Assembly (NCBI GenBank): GCA_902805475.1
Contig: CADCSX010000009.1
Span: forward strand, 1,364,001-1,428,000
Source of the DNA: Entonaema liquescens
Taxonomy: Eukaryota; Ascomycota; Sordariomycetes; Xylariales; Xylariaceae
Length of the DNA: 64,000 bases
Direction of reading: 5' to 3'
The notes below the pieces were generated by a model that did no database searches, was not told where the DNA came from, and was given only the letters and a program-made list of their open reading frames with translations. Positions 13,608 to 23,674 of this stretch are shown here, piece after piece; within the stretch, counting starts at the first letter, position 1, and each line of letters opens with the position of its first letter. A program made the translations under genes and the position numbers.

Positions 13608-15194
13608 ATGATGGCTACCGATGAGTCGCCGCCAAGTTACTACCAACAGTTTGCCAATGCCCTTGATCAACTCATATGGACGCCTCCTTGGGTCAGATGG
13701 GACCCTACTGCGAATCATGACCTTAGTTGGGGGATGAACATTTTGTTTGGACTGGTACGCAAACTTGTTGTTACTCGACCAATGATAGGATCTCAAGCTA
13801 GAGATAGGTTCGGCGTATGCTGACATTTGATAGTCGGCGTCTTTTAGTGTTGCAAATCTATACTATAGCCATCCTATCTTGAATATCCTCGCAGACGACT
13901 TTGGTATTACGGATCAACGTGCTTCATTAGTACCGACTATGACGCAAGCTGGATATGCTGCTGGACTTCTCCTTATTGTACCTGTCGGCGATATCGTTCG
14001 TCGACGGCCTATGATTCTAAGCCTTATATTCGTAACGGCTCTAATAGTAAGCTTGAGATTTCGATGACGATTAACCTAGCTAATTCATTTTAGTGGCTTG
14101 GCTGCACCCTTACTCAGTCCTTCTCGTCATTCCTCGGCCTCTCGTTCGTTGTCGGTCTCTTAACTGTGACTCCGCAACTCATGTTCCCGTTGGCGGTCCA
14201 ATATGCCCCACAACGGCATCGGACTACTATGATATCGATAGTTATGTCCGGTCTTGTGTTCGGTGTCCTTGTTGCGCGTCTTCTTAGCGGTATAATCACT
14301 CAATATACATCGTGGAGAAACGTCTATTGGATTTCGTTTGGCCTTCAAGTTCTAGTTTGGATACTCCTCTTTTTCACCATGCCGGATTATCCGACTTTGA
14401 GCCCCAACACATCTTATCCAAGGATCCTCTTGAAGATCGTCACTTTGCCTTTCCTCAAGCCGGACCTTACTCAGATGGCACTTATATCATTTTTAACATC
14501 TGGGATGTTTACGTCCTTCTGGACAACGTTGACGTTTCAACTAGCCGACGTCTTCCACTTGTCAACGTTAGCGATTGGTTTATTCGCTCTTATCGGAATC
14601 TCGCCAGTGTTCCTTAACCCGGTCATCTCGCGCTTGCTGATATCACGCCTACATCCTCACGGCACGCTTATTATTGCCCACCTGGTAAGTATTGCCGCAA
14701 TTTGCATCGGCACATTCGTTGGCACATTTTCGCTCGCGGGCCCTGTCATATGGGCTTTCTTTGGAGACTTAGGAATGAATACAATCGTCGTTGGGAACCG
14801 CGTGGCCATAGCGCACGTCGATCCCAAAGCCCAGAATGCTGTAAATTCCGTCTACATGGTTCACACGTTCTGTGGCCAGCTTTTTGGCACTGCGGTCGGA
14901 AACGCGCTTTATGCCAAGGGAGGATGGACATACTCCGGCGCCTTCAATATTGCCCAGATGATAGCTGGGTTATTGGTACTTTTTGTGAGGGGGCCGCATG
15001 AAAAACGTTGGTTAGGCTGGAGAGGCGGATGGGATATGGGGAAGCCTAAGACGGAGGAAAATAGCCCAGTTCCTGGGACACAAGCTGATGAAGAGGCGAA
15101 TGCGGAGGACGTAGCTACTGAGATACCCACAGAAGTGCCTACAGAAGATGAAGGGTCCAAGGAGAAGGTAGAACGCGACGACGAAAAGATATAG
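13608..15194 (+). CDS. MFS transporter, DHA1-type (12 TM)
   Basis: Three exons: 13608-13754, 13834-14046 and 14094-15194, 486 residues. Intron 1 (79 bp, GTACGC donor, CTGAC branch site) is read with the acceptor at 13833, because the nearer AG at 13847 breaks the frame. Joined exons give the first membrane helix ending SVANLYYSHPILNILADDFG, a hallmark of this MFS group. Intron 2 (47 bp) has a GTAAGC donor and TTTTAG acceptor. MFS motif A follows helix 2 as GDIVRRRPM (about residues 102-110). Twelve hydrophobic helices can be counted; the cytosolic C-terminal tail is rich in Glu/Thr/Pro. The first of two adjacent ATGs is used. Likely a proton-coupled transporter of a small organic molecule; substrate is not deducible. 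It lies directly upstream of a DAO-type oxidoreductase on the same strand. Confidence 0.88.
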
Positions 15195-15617
15195 CCGGCT
15201 CATAGTTGGTCAAGGAATTGGAATATTTTGCGTAAGATGTCGTTGGAATATGTACGAATGAAAAATGATTAAGATTTCCACGCATGCTTCAAGTCCAATT
15301 CCAACCCCTATTCCGTAGCCCCTATTTGTACTAGCCACAATAGCCACATATCTATACTGTTTTTATACAGTCTACACGACTGTGTGGTCACGCGAGGACG
15401 GTCTCAGTGAGTGATACCGTGATACATGAGCAACTTTGAATGTCTCAAACATCCTCTTATCTATGATTTCTCCTAGTCGCATTTAGATATTCTTGATTAT
15501 AGCTCGATGTAAAGTAAGATTACATAGGTGGCGATAATATAGGGGAAGCCATCCACCTATCAATTATCCCCCTCCAGGAAGTTCATGTACTCGAACTCCA
15601 AGTTGCAATCCATGATT
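15195..15617. other. Intergenic spacer, no gene seen
   Basis: Spacer between the MFS gene and the FAD oxidoreductase gene. No frame with coding character. It carries the oxidoreductase promoter region at its right end. Confidence 0.55.
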
Positions 15618-15638
15618 CCAATTGGAACTTCCAATTGG
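15618..15638 (+). promoter_or_regulatory. Two tandem palindromic CCAATTGG boxes
   Basis: CCAATTGG occurs at 15618-15625 and 15631-15638 as part of a 13-bp direct repeat, about 105-125 bp before the oxidoreductase start codon. Each palindrome carries a CCAAT pentamer on both strands, giving four potential CCAAT-complex sites. In ascomycetes the HAP/AnCF complex binds CCAAT in many primary-metabolism promoters. Binding is inferred, not shown. Confidence 0.5.
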
Positions 15639-15742
15639 AACTTCCGCTCCGAAAGCTGTCAAGACGTGAACAAGATATTTCACCAAGACTCATTCTTATT
15701 TTTCAAACATAAAATTGCTTTATCTATTCCTTTAGCTAAACC

Positions 15743-17202
15743 ATGGACAAACTTGCTTCAATCCCAGTTACTCTACCGAGAGATAACCCCACCCAGAGCT
15801 ACTGGCAGCTCGAACCCGACGGGATCGCGGATTTGCGCTCGACCAGTTCACTACCGGAGAAGGCGGAGGTCGTCATTATCGGTAGTGGAATCACTGGAGC
15901 CGCAATGGCTTTCAATCTTCTAGAAAGTGGCACCCGCGACATCGTCATGTTGGAAGCTCGGCAGGCATGCTCAGGCGCAACTGGACGGAATGGTATACTA
16001 TTTTCTTCCAATACCTATTCTATATATACTCCCTAAGACTAAACCTACGTGTCATAGGCGGTCATACGAAGGCTGCATCCTACCTTTCATTCCCGGAGCA
16101 CGAGAAGCAGCACGGCACTGCCATGGCTGCGAAGATCGCTCGCCTCGAGTTAGCTAACATTCGCGCCGTTCACGCGTTCGCAAGAGAACATGGTATTGAA
16201 TGTGATAGCCACCCTTGCGATACGGCGGATGTGGTTTATGATGCGGCGCGATGGGACTTCGGTCAGTGTGCCGTTAAGGCCATGCAGGATGCTATGCCCG
16301 GCGATGACGCCTCTGTGTACGCTGTGCACAGTGCTGAAGAAATGAGGTCAAAATTCTTCTGTGGTCATGGCGGAGACGAAGAGGTGCGGGGTGGGTTATC
16401 GTACGAAGCAGGGAGCCTAAATTCTTATAAATTTGCCATCGGCGTGTTAAGGTTGTGCTTAGAAAAGGGGCTCAACTTGCAGACGAATACTCCCGCCCTC
16501 AATCTGGAAAAGTTCGAGGATGGTGATTGGAAGGTAGAGGCCCCTAGGGGTTCAATACGAGCACAGAAAGTCGTACTGGCTACAAATGGATATACTGCGA
16601 GCATCTGGAAGAAATTCCAGGGAGTTATCGTTCCGCTACGTGGACATGTCACTGCGCAGCGGCCTGGTCTAAACATACCTAAAGACCGTCTAGCTGGTTC
16701 ATACAGCTTCTTTGGCGATAAGGGATACGATTATATGATCCAGCGGCCGCAAGGCTCGAAGTTTGAGGGGGATATTGTGATTGGCGGGGCTCTAACTAAG
16801 GCCGTAGCCGATGGTCTCGAAGAGTACGGTACGACAGATGATACTACGCTCGACGGAGATATCACAAAGGCCCTCGAAGACAGCTTGCCGAGGTACTTTG
16901 GCGACAACTGGGGCGAAGATGACCCTGAAGGGCGTATACGTAATGCGTGGACTGGCATCATGGGATATAGTCCTGATGGCTTCCCGTTCGTCGGAGAGGT
17001 CCCAGGCGAAAAAGGCCTCTGGGTGTCTACTAGTTTCCAAGGCCACGGTATGGTACTCTGCTGGATGTGTGCCCGCGCGCTGACGACTATGATGAACGGT
17101 CTTCCCGGCGAGGGCGAGAAGTTGGGTTCCTGGTTTCCTGAAGTATACAGGATTACTGAAGAGAGAATGCGCTTGACTTTTAGGGGCCGTCTATACAACT
17201 GA
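15743..17202 (+). CDS. FAD-dependent oxidoreductase of the DAO fold (amine/D-amino-acid oxidase-like)
   Basis: Exons 15743-15992 and 16058-17202, 464 residues. The 65-bp intron (GTATAC donor, CATAG acceptor) splits a glycine codon and restores the motif ATGRNGGHTKAASY. The dinucleotide-binding Rossmann motif VVIIGSGITGA is at residues 43-53, with the ribose-binding acidic residue at Glu71 and the DAO-family GATGRNGGHT at 78-87. Near the C-terminus WTGIMGYSPDGFPFVGEVP and FQGHGM form the second FAD-contact region. No signal peptide or peroxisomal SKL-type tail is seen (it ends RLYN). Fungal relatives oxidise amines, amino acids or sugars' amine adducts with release of hydrogen peroxide or by coupled dehydrogenation; the exact substrate cannot be read. 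The start ATG is the first in frame after a CCAAT-bearing promoter. Confidence 0.9.
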
Positions 17203-19373
17203 ACTGAAAGTGTCTTATGTGTATCTCTTATTGGTTCTATGTATAAGATTATGAAAGGTATCTATGGTTATGACCTGGCATACTCATATACCGTGGAACA
17301 CGAGTGCGACTAGAAGGTTGACACCAGTTTTGATGCAACTTGAGGAAGCTTGACTGAGCTTACTTCTTTAACGATGAAGTGGGAGGTCTATTGTACCTTA
17401 ATAAAATCTATGCCGGCATTTCGCCCGGCAACGGTCTCTTAACTGCTCGTTTCAACATCTACAGTGGGGTCTGCATTGACGTTGCATTCAAATAGCCAGG
17501 TAGGAATTGTGGAAGGTGAGGCGGCCATACCCTATTCTATCTCTCTTGCCAAGATGATCTGCCTAACACTAGATATCCCAAGCCTTATGGGACCCGTAGA
17601 TCCGGCATATGTCCCCTGTGACTCTTTTTAAGCACTGTCTGTTCCTGCTGTTGCTATTTGGACACCCTCGCGTTACGATTTTATAGCGAAGTCACGAGCC
17701 TGTCGTCTGCCTGATAGGCTTAGTGGGCCTTGAGACCTGTCATATTGTAAGACGGATCTGGTTTCGACGTTACTCCCCGAGCCCCGAACACCCACAGCCA
17801 GACTTTATCCTGGAATTCTAATACGATGCAATCATGATCAGTTAGAGTCATACCGAGATCTAGTAGGCCATTCAGCTGCTAGCATTCGGCATACAAAACT
17901 TGGCACGCGCATGAAGTTGACTAATTGAACATTTGGACAATATGCGGTATTAGTCACAGACGGAGTAACTTGGTGACCGTACTTGATGTTTTCGCCGAGT
18001 TAAAGGAAATACCTTATATAACTATAGCGTCACTAAGACTACCAATATGTGTCTAATCTCCAACCATTCCATAATAAACTACAATGAGGTCGATGTATGT
18101 ATTCTACTATATTCAGATAATGTGGTACATCGTTGGAACGCGAGCAAGTTAGCGTGAAGGAATGTATTTAGATCGGTTGAACTGGAGAATAAGCCCTGCT
18201 TTGATTACAGTATAAAAATGTGTCATACATCGGGCAGTTTAAGTGAATACAAATCATCATTGGTTCGAAGGGTTAATAGACGTTATATCAAAGTTGCACA
18301 GCCGTACAGTGAAGTATCCAGGGTGAAGGGTGACGACAGGCAGTCACTACACTTCTACCAGCCGTAAATTTACGGATAGCTCCCCCTGAATATCCCGCAT
18401 GGGCGTTTGAGGTTACGTCTAATAATTCTCTGCAGACTTTATTTTGGGTTCGAGGGTGCATATATTACAGTTTCTCGTTCTCGTTCTCGGTCTCGGGACT
18501 CATTATATTTGGTAAGGGGCACTAAACCCGATTTTTCTCGGGGCCTATTAGCCTACCGAGCCGTGCACAGACATGACCGGTGGACTGACTGACTGATTAC
18601 TTGTGCGGAATCTACCGACCATTCAATCCTCGATCCTGTATGAATATGAGGTCGAGTTGAGATCTAACTGGAAAGTAGCTTTATGTATATGCACCCGGTT
18701 TGTTGTAGTATCGATTAATAACCCTTCTATATCATGTTCCAAAGGAAGCGATGAGGACAAGACCATTGGTTGGTCTACGAAATCTGATAAAGACGTAGGT
18801 GTCTCCACAACGGTCCCTAGAACAACTACCTAGTTAGGTAGCAGATCAGATATAGGTGTACTAGGTATATCGTATTTACGTAGGTAGCTAATGGCCTTTC
18901 AGCGGGGCTGGACTCAACTTCTTACATGGTAATTATAACTTGCTTCATTCTGCGGTCTAGCCTTTGTAAACTGCGCAAGGTAATACATCATTCGACAGAG
19001 AGATAATGGTATGGTCACATACAGCTGGAATTTATGGATGGTGCTTGTGACAGAAGCGTCAGATTCGGAGGGTCGGACGCTGGGACCGGAGAAGTATATC
19101 CGAATCCGCCCAGTATTCGGGGATACAAATTACCTCTTTTACTCCTGCTTGGTTGATCGATGGATATGCGTGGTATTATGTAACAGTTCACTTTCAGGCA
19201 AGATACAATATTAGTATGTAAGTACTCCATTTGTGTGCATGGTCCGCCTTTTTCGGACTATACACTGCGAGACGAGGGCCGAGAAGATCTAGCTTGCGGA
19301 TCCGAACACAGTCACTAGATCCCGATACACATTGGGCTAGGAAAATATATAGATGTTCATCGAGATGGATAGA
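17203..19373. other. 2.2-kb intergenic stretch, no gene seen
   Basis: Long spacer within the metabolic group. Only short frames without splice continuity or family motifs are present (for example 18407-18592 and 18603-18833). A short TTCTCG-type hexamer run lies near 18470-18495, and a few TAGGTA motifs near 18830-18890. No RNA gene was recognised. Confidence 0.55.
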
Positions 19374-19381
19374 TATATAAG
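19374..19381 (+). promoter_or_regulatory. TATA-like element before FAD monooxygenase
   Basis: TATATAAG about 197 bp before the start codon at 19578. Assigned by motif and position only; the leader would be long but not unusual. Confidence 0.3.
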
Positions 19382-19577
19382 ACTGCGCTCCCGCATATCC
19401 AAGATGCTACTCATGTTTACCAACTCTCTTGTCTTCTCGAACTTAACCAACACCTAATCCTCATTTCTGGGTCCTCCGATAAGTTGGGTTGAAAAACCGG
19501 GGAGTAATAAGCTTCCGCTCTACGCTATCGACTAATACCTACCGACCAATAATAATAATAATAGAATCTTAATAGCA

Positions 19578-20939
19578 ATGCCGCTCAACGTCCTCATAAT
19601 CGGCGCGGGTATCTGTGGGCCTGCCTTGGCAACACTACTGCGGCGTTCCGACCCGGAGAATAGGATCACAATCGTGGAAAGATATCCGGCGATCCGGCAT
19701 AACGGGTTGCAAATCGACCTTCGAGCATGGGGCGTGCCGATCATGAAACGGCTCGGGCTTATCGATGCCGTGAAGGAGAAATGTGTGCACGAGAACGGTA
19801 TCACCTTCGTCAATTCCAAGGGCAAGGAATATGGCCTATTCGGCACTGCAGGGTCCGGCACTGGCCGTACGTACTCTACTCAAGACACACGTTTACTCGA
19901 CTTATACACCTGTTGCTAATGCTCTACTATAGAACAATCTTTTACTAGCGATTTCGAGATTCTGCGTGGCGATTTGTGTCAGATCCTCTACGAAGCTAGT
20001 CTCAGCGATGCAGACACGAAGACAGGCAGCAAAAGTGCTCCCCAAAGTAAAGACGGGCCCGTCAAGTACCTATTTAACACTACAGTCACGCGACTAGACC
20101 AAGACGAGAAAGGTGTCGATGCAACCTTTTCGGACGGCCAGACGAGGCGGTATGACCTGGTCGTCGGAGCCGACGGGCAATGGTCGCGAACCCGACGCAT
20201 GATGTTCGGCGAGGAGGCCGGGCTCGCCATGTTCAGGCACCTGAAAGTATACGTCGCGTACTTCACGATTCCCAAGGGGCCCCACGACGACGACCTAGCG
20301 CGCTACTACCACGCCGGCGCGGGACGTGCTATCGCGACGCGCTCGGCCGACCGGCCTTTCACGCAAGTCTACATGATGGTGCGGACGGACTCGGAGGAAG
20401 TGCGGCGGGGAATCGAGCGCCAGTCGGTCCAGGAGCAGAAGGACACTTTCGAGAAGATATTCCGCGGCGCCGGATGGACGATGGACCGCTTTCTCAAGGG
20501 CATGTCCGAATCAACCGACTTCTACGCGGACTCGATCGGACAAGTCAAAGCACCCCATGTGGTTAAGGGTCGTATCGCGCTCCTAGGCGATGCGGGCTAC
20601 TGCGCGGCACCAGTCACGGGTATGGGCACGACGGTCTCTCTGGTAGGCGCCTGGACGCTGGCCGGAGAGCTAGCACGACATAAGGGCGACGTGCGGACCG
20701 CTTTGGAGGCCTACGATGTAAATATTCGCCCGTACATCGACGAAGCCCACAAGCTCATGCCAGGTATACCCACGATTATGACATTGGAGTCAAATTGGGC
20801 TATTGCTCTTTTGCACTTCATTGTATCATTTTTCACGCTCTTTAAGATTGACAAGATACTTATGCGTCTCATGCCTGAAGACAAGGGCGGCATATCGGTT
20901 CTGGAGTACCCAGAGCTGAAGGGTGTGTATCCTGAGTAA
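19578..20939 (+). CDS. Class A FAD-dependent monooxygenase (aromatic hydroxylase-like)
   Basis: Exons 19578-19866 and 19933-20939, 431 residues. The 66-bp intron has a GTACGT donor, GCTAAT branch site and ATAG acceptor; splicing creates a Gln codon across the junction. Three family motifs are in order: N-terminal GXGXXG as LIIGAGICGPALA (residues 6-18), the DG motif VGADGQWSRTRR in the middle, and the GD motif LLGDAGYCAAPVTGMGTT for FAD and NAD(P)H contacts. A hydrophobic C-terminal segment (ALLHFIVSFFTLF) may associate with membrane. Related enzymes hydroxylate aromatic rings or polyketides using NAD(P)H and O2. Its coding sequence is more GC-rich than the neighbouring genes. It is convergent with the homogentisate dioxygenase gene, with about 400 bp between stop codons. 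Substrate unknown. Confidence 0.9.
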
Positions 20940-21342
20940 AGTCGAACTAAATAGGGGGAAAAAAAAGAGTGCCTGCTTGGTCGGGTGAGTAGAGAACTAA
21001 CAAGGTGGATCTAAACATTTGAGTATTTTCTTCTCTTTGGTATCTGTATATTAAACTATCGGGTTTGTGGATATTTGTATGGACATGTTTTGTAATAGTA
21101 TTTCCCCTAGGTTGTTGAATTGGTACACGGATATAGGAAGCGAGCCATAACCCCTCAATTTAGATCTCCTGTCAAAACTATAATTATGATAAAATCCCTG
21201 CACCTGCTATACGAAATGGTATATCTGAGCTGTAACAGAGTGAGATTTATAAGATGAAATTGCGACAGTAGTATGAGACTTTAAGGGGCGTGTCCACGAG
21301 TTTCAAACAATTTGGACGCTCAGTTTATCCATAGGTATGCCA
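20940..21342. other. Convergent 3' spacer, no gene seen
   Basis: About 400 bp between the stop codons of the monooxygenase (plus strand) and the homogentisate dioxygenase (minus strand). It must hold both 3' ends; no distinct element was recognised. Confidence 0.6.
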
Positions 21343-22803
21343 CTAAAGCAAGTGACTGTTGACAGTGGCATCTTCAGGCATCTTCCAGTGAGCCTGTACG
21401 CCACCCCAGCTTTCTTCGCTGTAGCCTTCCTGGACCTTTTTACACGTCTTGAGGCCCCAAGCAGTCACACCAACCATTAGACAACTTTCGAACATAAAAG
21501 CACAGCTGCCTTTACCGACCAAGGCGGGTTTAAGCTCGGCGTTAGAAGCACCCTCGAAGCTCTTGGCATCCGGCCCGTGCCCGCTCATGACATTGTGCAA
21601 GCTCGCACCACCAGGCATAAAGCCACCATGTCCTCCCTTTTTTGCATCGTACTCGCCAGCAATAAGACCCATAAACTCTGACATTGTGTTCCGGTGATAC
21701 CACGGCGGCCGAAATGTGTTCTCAGCCACCAGCCAGCGCGGTGGGAAGATGACGAAATCGGCGATAGCAGTACCGGGATGGTCTGAAAGAGCCGAAAGCA
21801 CTGTGAAGATGGAAGGGTCTGGGTGATCATACGAAATACTTCCAATAGTGTTGAAACGGCCGAGATCGTACTTATAAGGGTAATAATTCCCATGCCAAGC
21901 AACAACGTCGAACGGTGTATGAGCTTGCTCGGTTTGGAAGAGCGAGTTGTTAAACTTGCTAATAATCGCATAGGTATTAGGGCCTTCGGAGGCGGTAACG
22001 CCAAAGTCCTCACTAAACGAGGCAACAGGAGCTTGGAAGTCGCGGGCATTAGCCAGGCCATTCGATCCGATTGGACCTAGCTCTGGGAGGGTAAAGTGAC
22101 CCTGATAAAGCTCGAGGGCATATCCGCGGACTGGACCGGCCGGTAGGTGAACTTGATACCTAATTCCACGGGGTATTACGCAGATCTCCATGGGTCGGAC
22201 AAGAAGCCATCCCAGCTCGGTTCTGATGTCTAAAACTCCATCTTGGGCGACAATAAGAAGGTCGCCATCCGCTGAGTAAAAAGCAGAACGTTCATCCATA
22301 GATTTTCCCGCAGCATACACGTACATCCCAATGCCTTGTTTTAGTGTTGGGTCACCGGCCCCGGCAATTAAGCGTAGCCCTGAGACGAAGTCGGTTTGCG
22401 CATTATGATCAAAAGGATCCCATCGCAATTGATTTGGTATGTATTCAAGCTTTGCGGGATCAACCAGCTTATCAGACTTCAAAGCGCCATCACCCGTAGA
22501 GGAAAATGGCGGGTGTGCACACGAGGGTAGTATGCGATAAAGCCATGACTGCTGGTTTTCATGCCGTGGGGCAGTGAATGCGGTTCCCGAGAGTTTCTCG
22601 GCATATAATCCATACGGAGGTCTCTGAGGGGAGTTTTGACCAATTGGTAGAGCACCCGAGATTGCTTCACTCCTAGATTATTATAATGTAAGTACTTAAT
22701 TTGGTGTAAGTGATAATAACATACTATTGACTTACTCAAAATAAGACCCAAACCCGTTTTGATACCGGTATTTCTCGGCGAATTCGAACGTGGTGACGGG
22801 CAT
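21343..22803 (-). CDS. hmgA: Homogentisate 1,2-dioxygenase
   Basis: Two exons on the minus strand, 22803-22736 and 22672-21343, 465 residues. The 63-bp intron starts GTAAGT and ends CTAG, and its removal restores the family N-terminus (YQNGFGSYFESEAISGALP). The enzyme opens the ring of homogentisate to maleylacetoacetate with Fe(II) and O2 in tyrosine and phenylalanine breakdown. Iron ligands match the human enzyme positions 335, 341 and 371 as His349, Glu355 (WYHRNTMSEFMG) and His388; the catalytic His equivalents are His306 (YDHPDPS) and His382 (SLHNVMSGHGPD). Three extra residues (GGHGGF) sit before the second histidine pair. The usual neighbours of this gene in moulds, fumarylacetoacetase and maleylacetoacetate isomerase, are absent from the window. 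Length is near the usual 445-450. Its 5' side faces a RIP-mutated transposon about 650 bp away. Confidence 0.96.
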
Positions 22804-23448
22804 CGTTATTGGCTGAAAAAAGGCTCACTTTGTATAAATTGATATTATACGTCTTTCAAAGAGAGTTGGCGTTGGATAGATCAAATATTGAATGTAATAG
22901 CATGATTGCGATTGAAGCAACTCGGAACCGGAAGTGATTTGACGGAATCGGAAACGATTTAGGTAAGGATCAACGGCTACCGAAGGTAAACGCAGCGGAA
23001 CGCGTAGAAAGGTTTGAAAGGAGGCATTCCGACGCATATAGGTCGGTATTACACCCTTTACTATAAGTAATGTACCTAATAAGCAATATAGGGTAATTCT
23101 TAAGGTGCATATGGGCGAGTTTGTTACGTGAAAGCCGACGCTAGAATTGGAGAAATGCGGAGAGTGGGGATAGAGATACCGCTAATATCCAGCAATAGCC
23201 GCTTAACCCGCTTTATCAACCCCAAGATTTCATCATAGGTCTATTCCCCGCCGGTTAGAATCGTGGGGTAGTTAAAGGTAAACAACTAGATTACCAAGTA
23301 ACTTCAATGTTTTTTATAATTAGAAGTCTCTTTCAAAATGTCAATTATAATACATAAATATAAATATAAAATTTAATTAAAATATAAATCGCATAAATAT
23401 TTATTTAAAAAACGTTTATTTATCACGTTTATTTAATTATATTACTTT
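22804..23448. other. Upstream region of homogentisate dioxygenase, sliding into A/T-rich DNA
   Basis: Holds the promoter of the dioxygenase gene. Composition is normal to about 23330 and then collapses to A/T before the left LTR at 23449, so roughly 110 bp outside the retrotransposon is also mutated. The 70-codon minus-strand frame at 22825-23037 has no gene-like features. Confidence 0.5.
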
Positions 23449-23674
23449 TATAAATTTTATAATAATAACGTATTAATTATTATTAAATTTTAACGTTTTA
23501 TAATTAAAATTTAAATGAAAATATTTTTATAATATTTTATAATTTTAATTTAATTAATAATTTTAATTTAATTAATAATTAATAATTATTATATATATTA
23601 TAATTTATTAAATTTTAATTATTTTATAAATAATTAATATTTCGAATTATTATGTAAATTAATTAAAAAATATA
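23449..23674 (+). repeat. Left LTR of the 23.4-29.7 kb retrotransposon
   Basis: Aligns with 29520-29727 along its length. It is 18 bp longer because of an internal tandem duplication of a TTTTAATTTAATTAATAA unit. More heavily mutated than the right copy; for example its end reads ATATA where the right copy has ATACA. Confidence 0.78.

Noticed and set aside
13834..13847. Acceptor TTTTAG at 13847 for intron 1 of the DHA1-type gene
   Set aside because: It looks stronger than the TGATAG at 13833, but leaves the exon out of frame with the helix 1 sequence.
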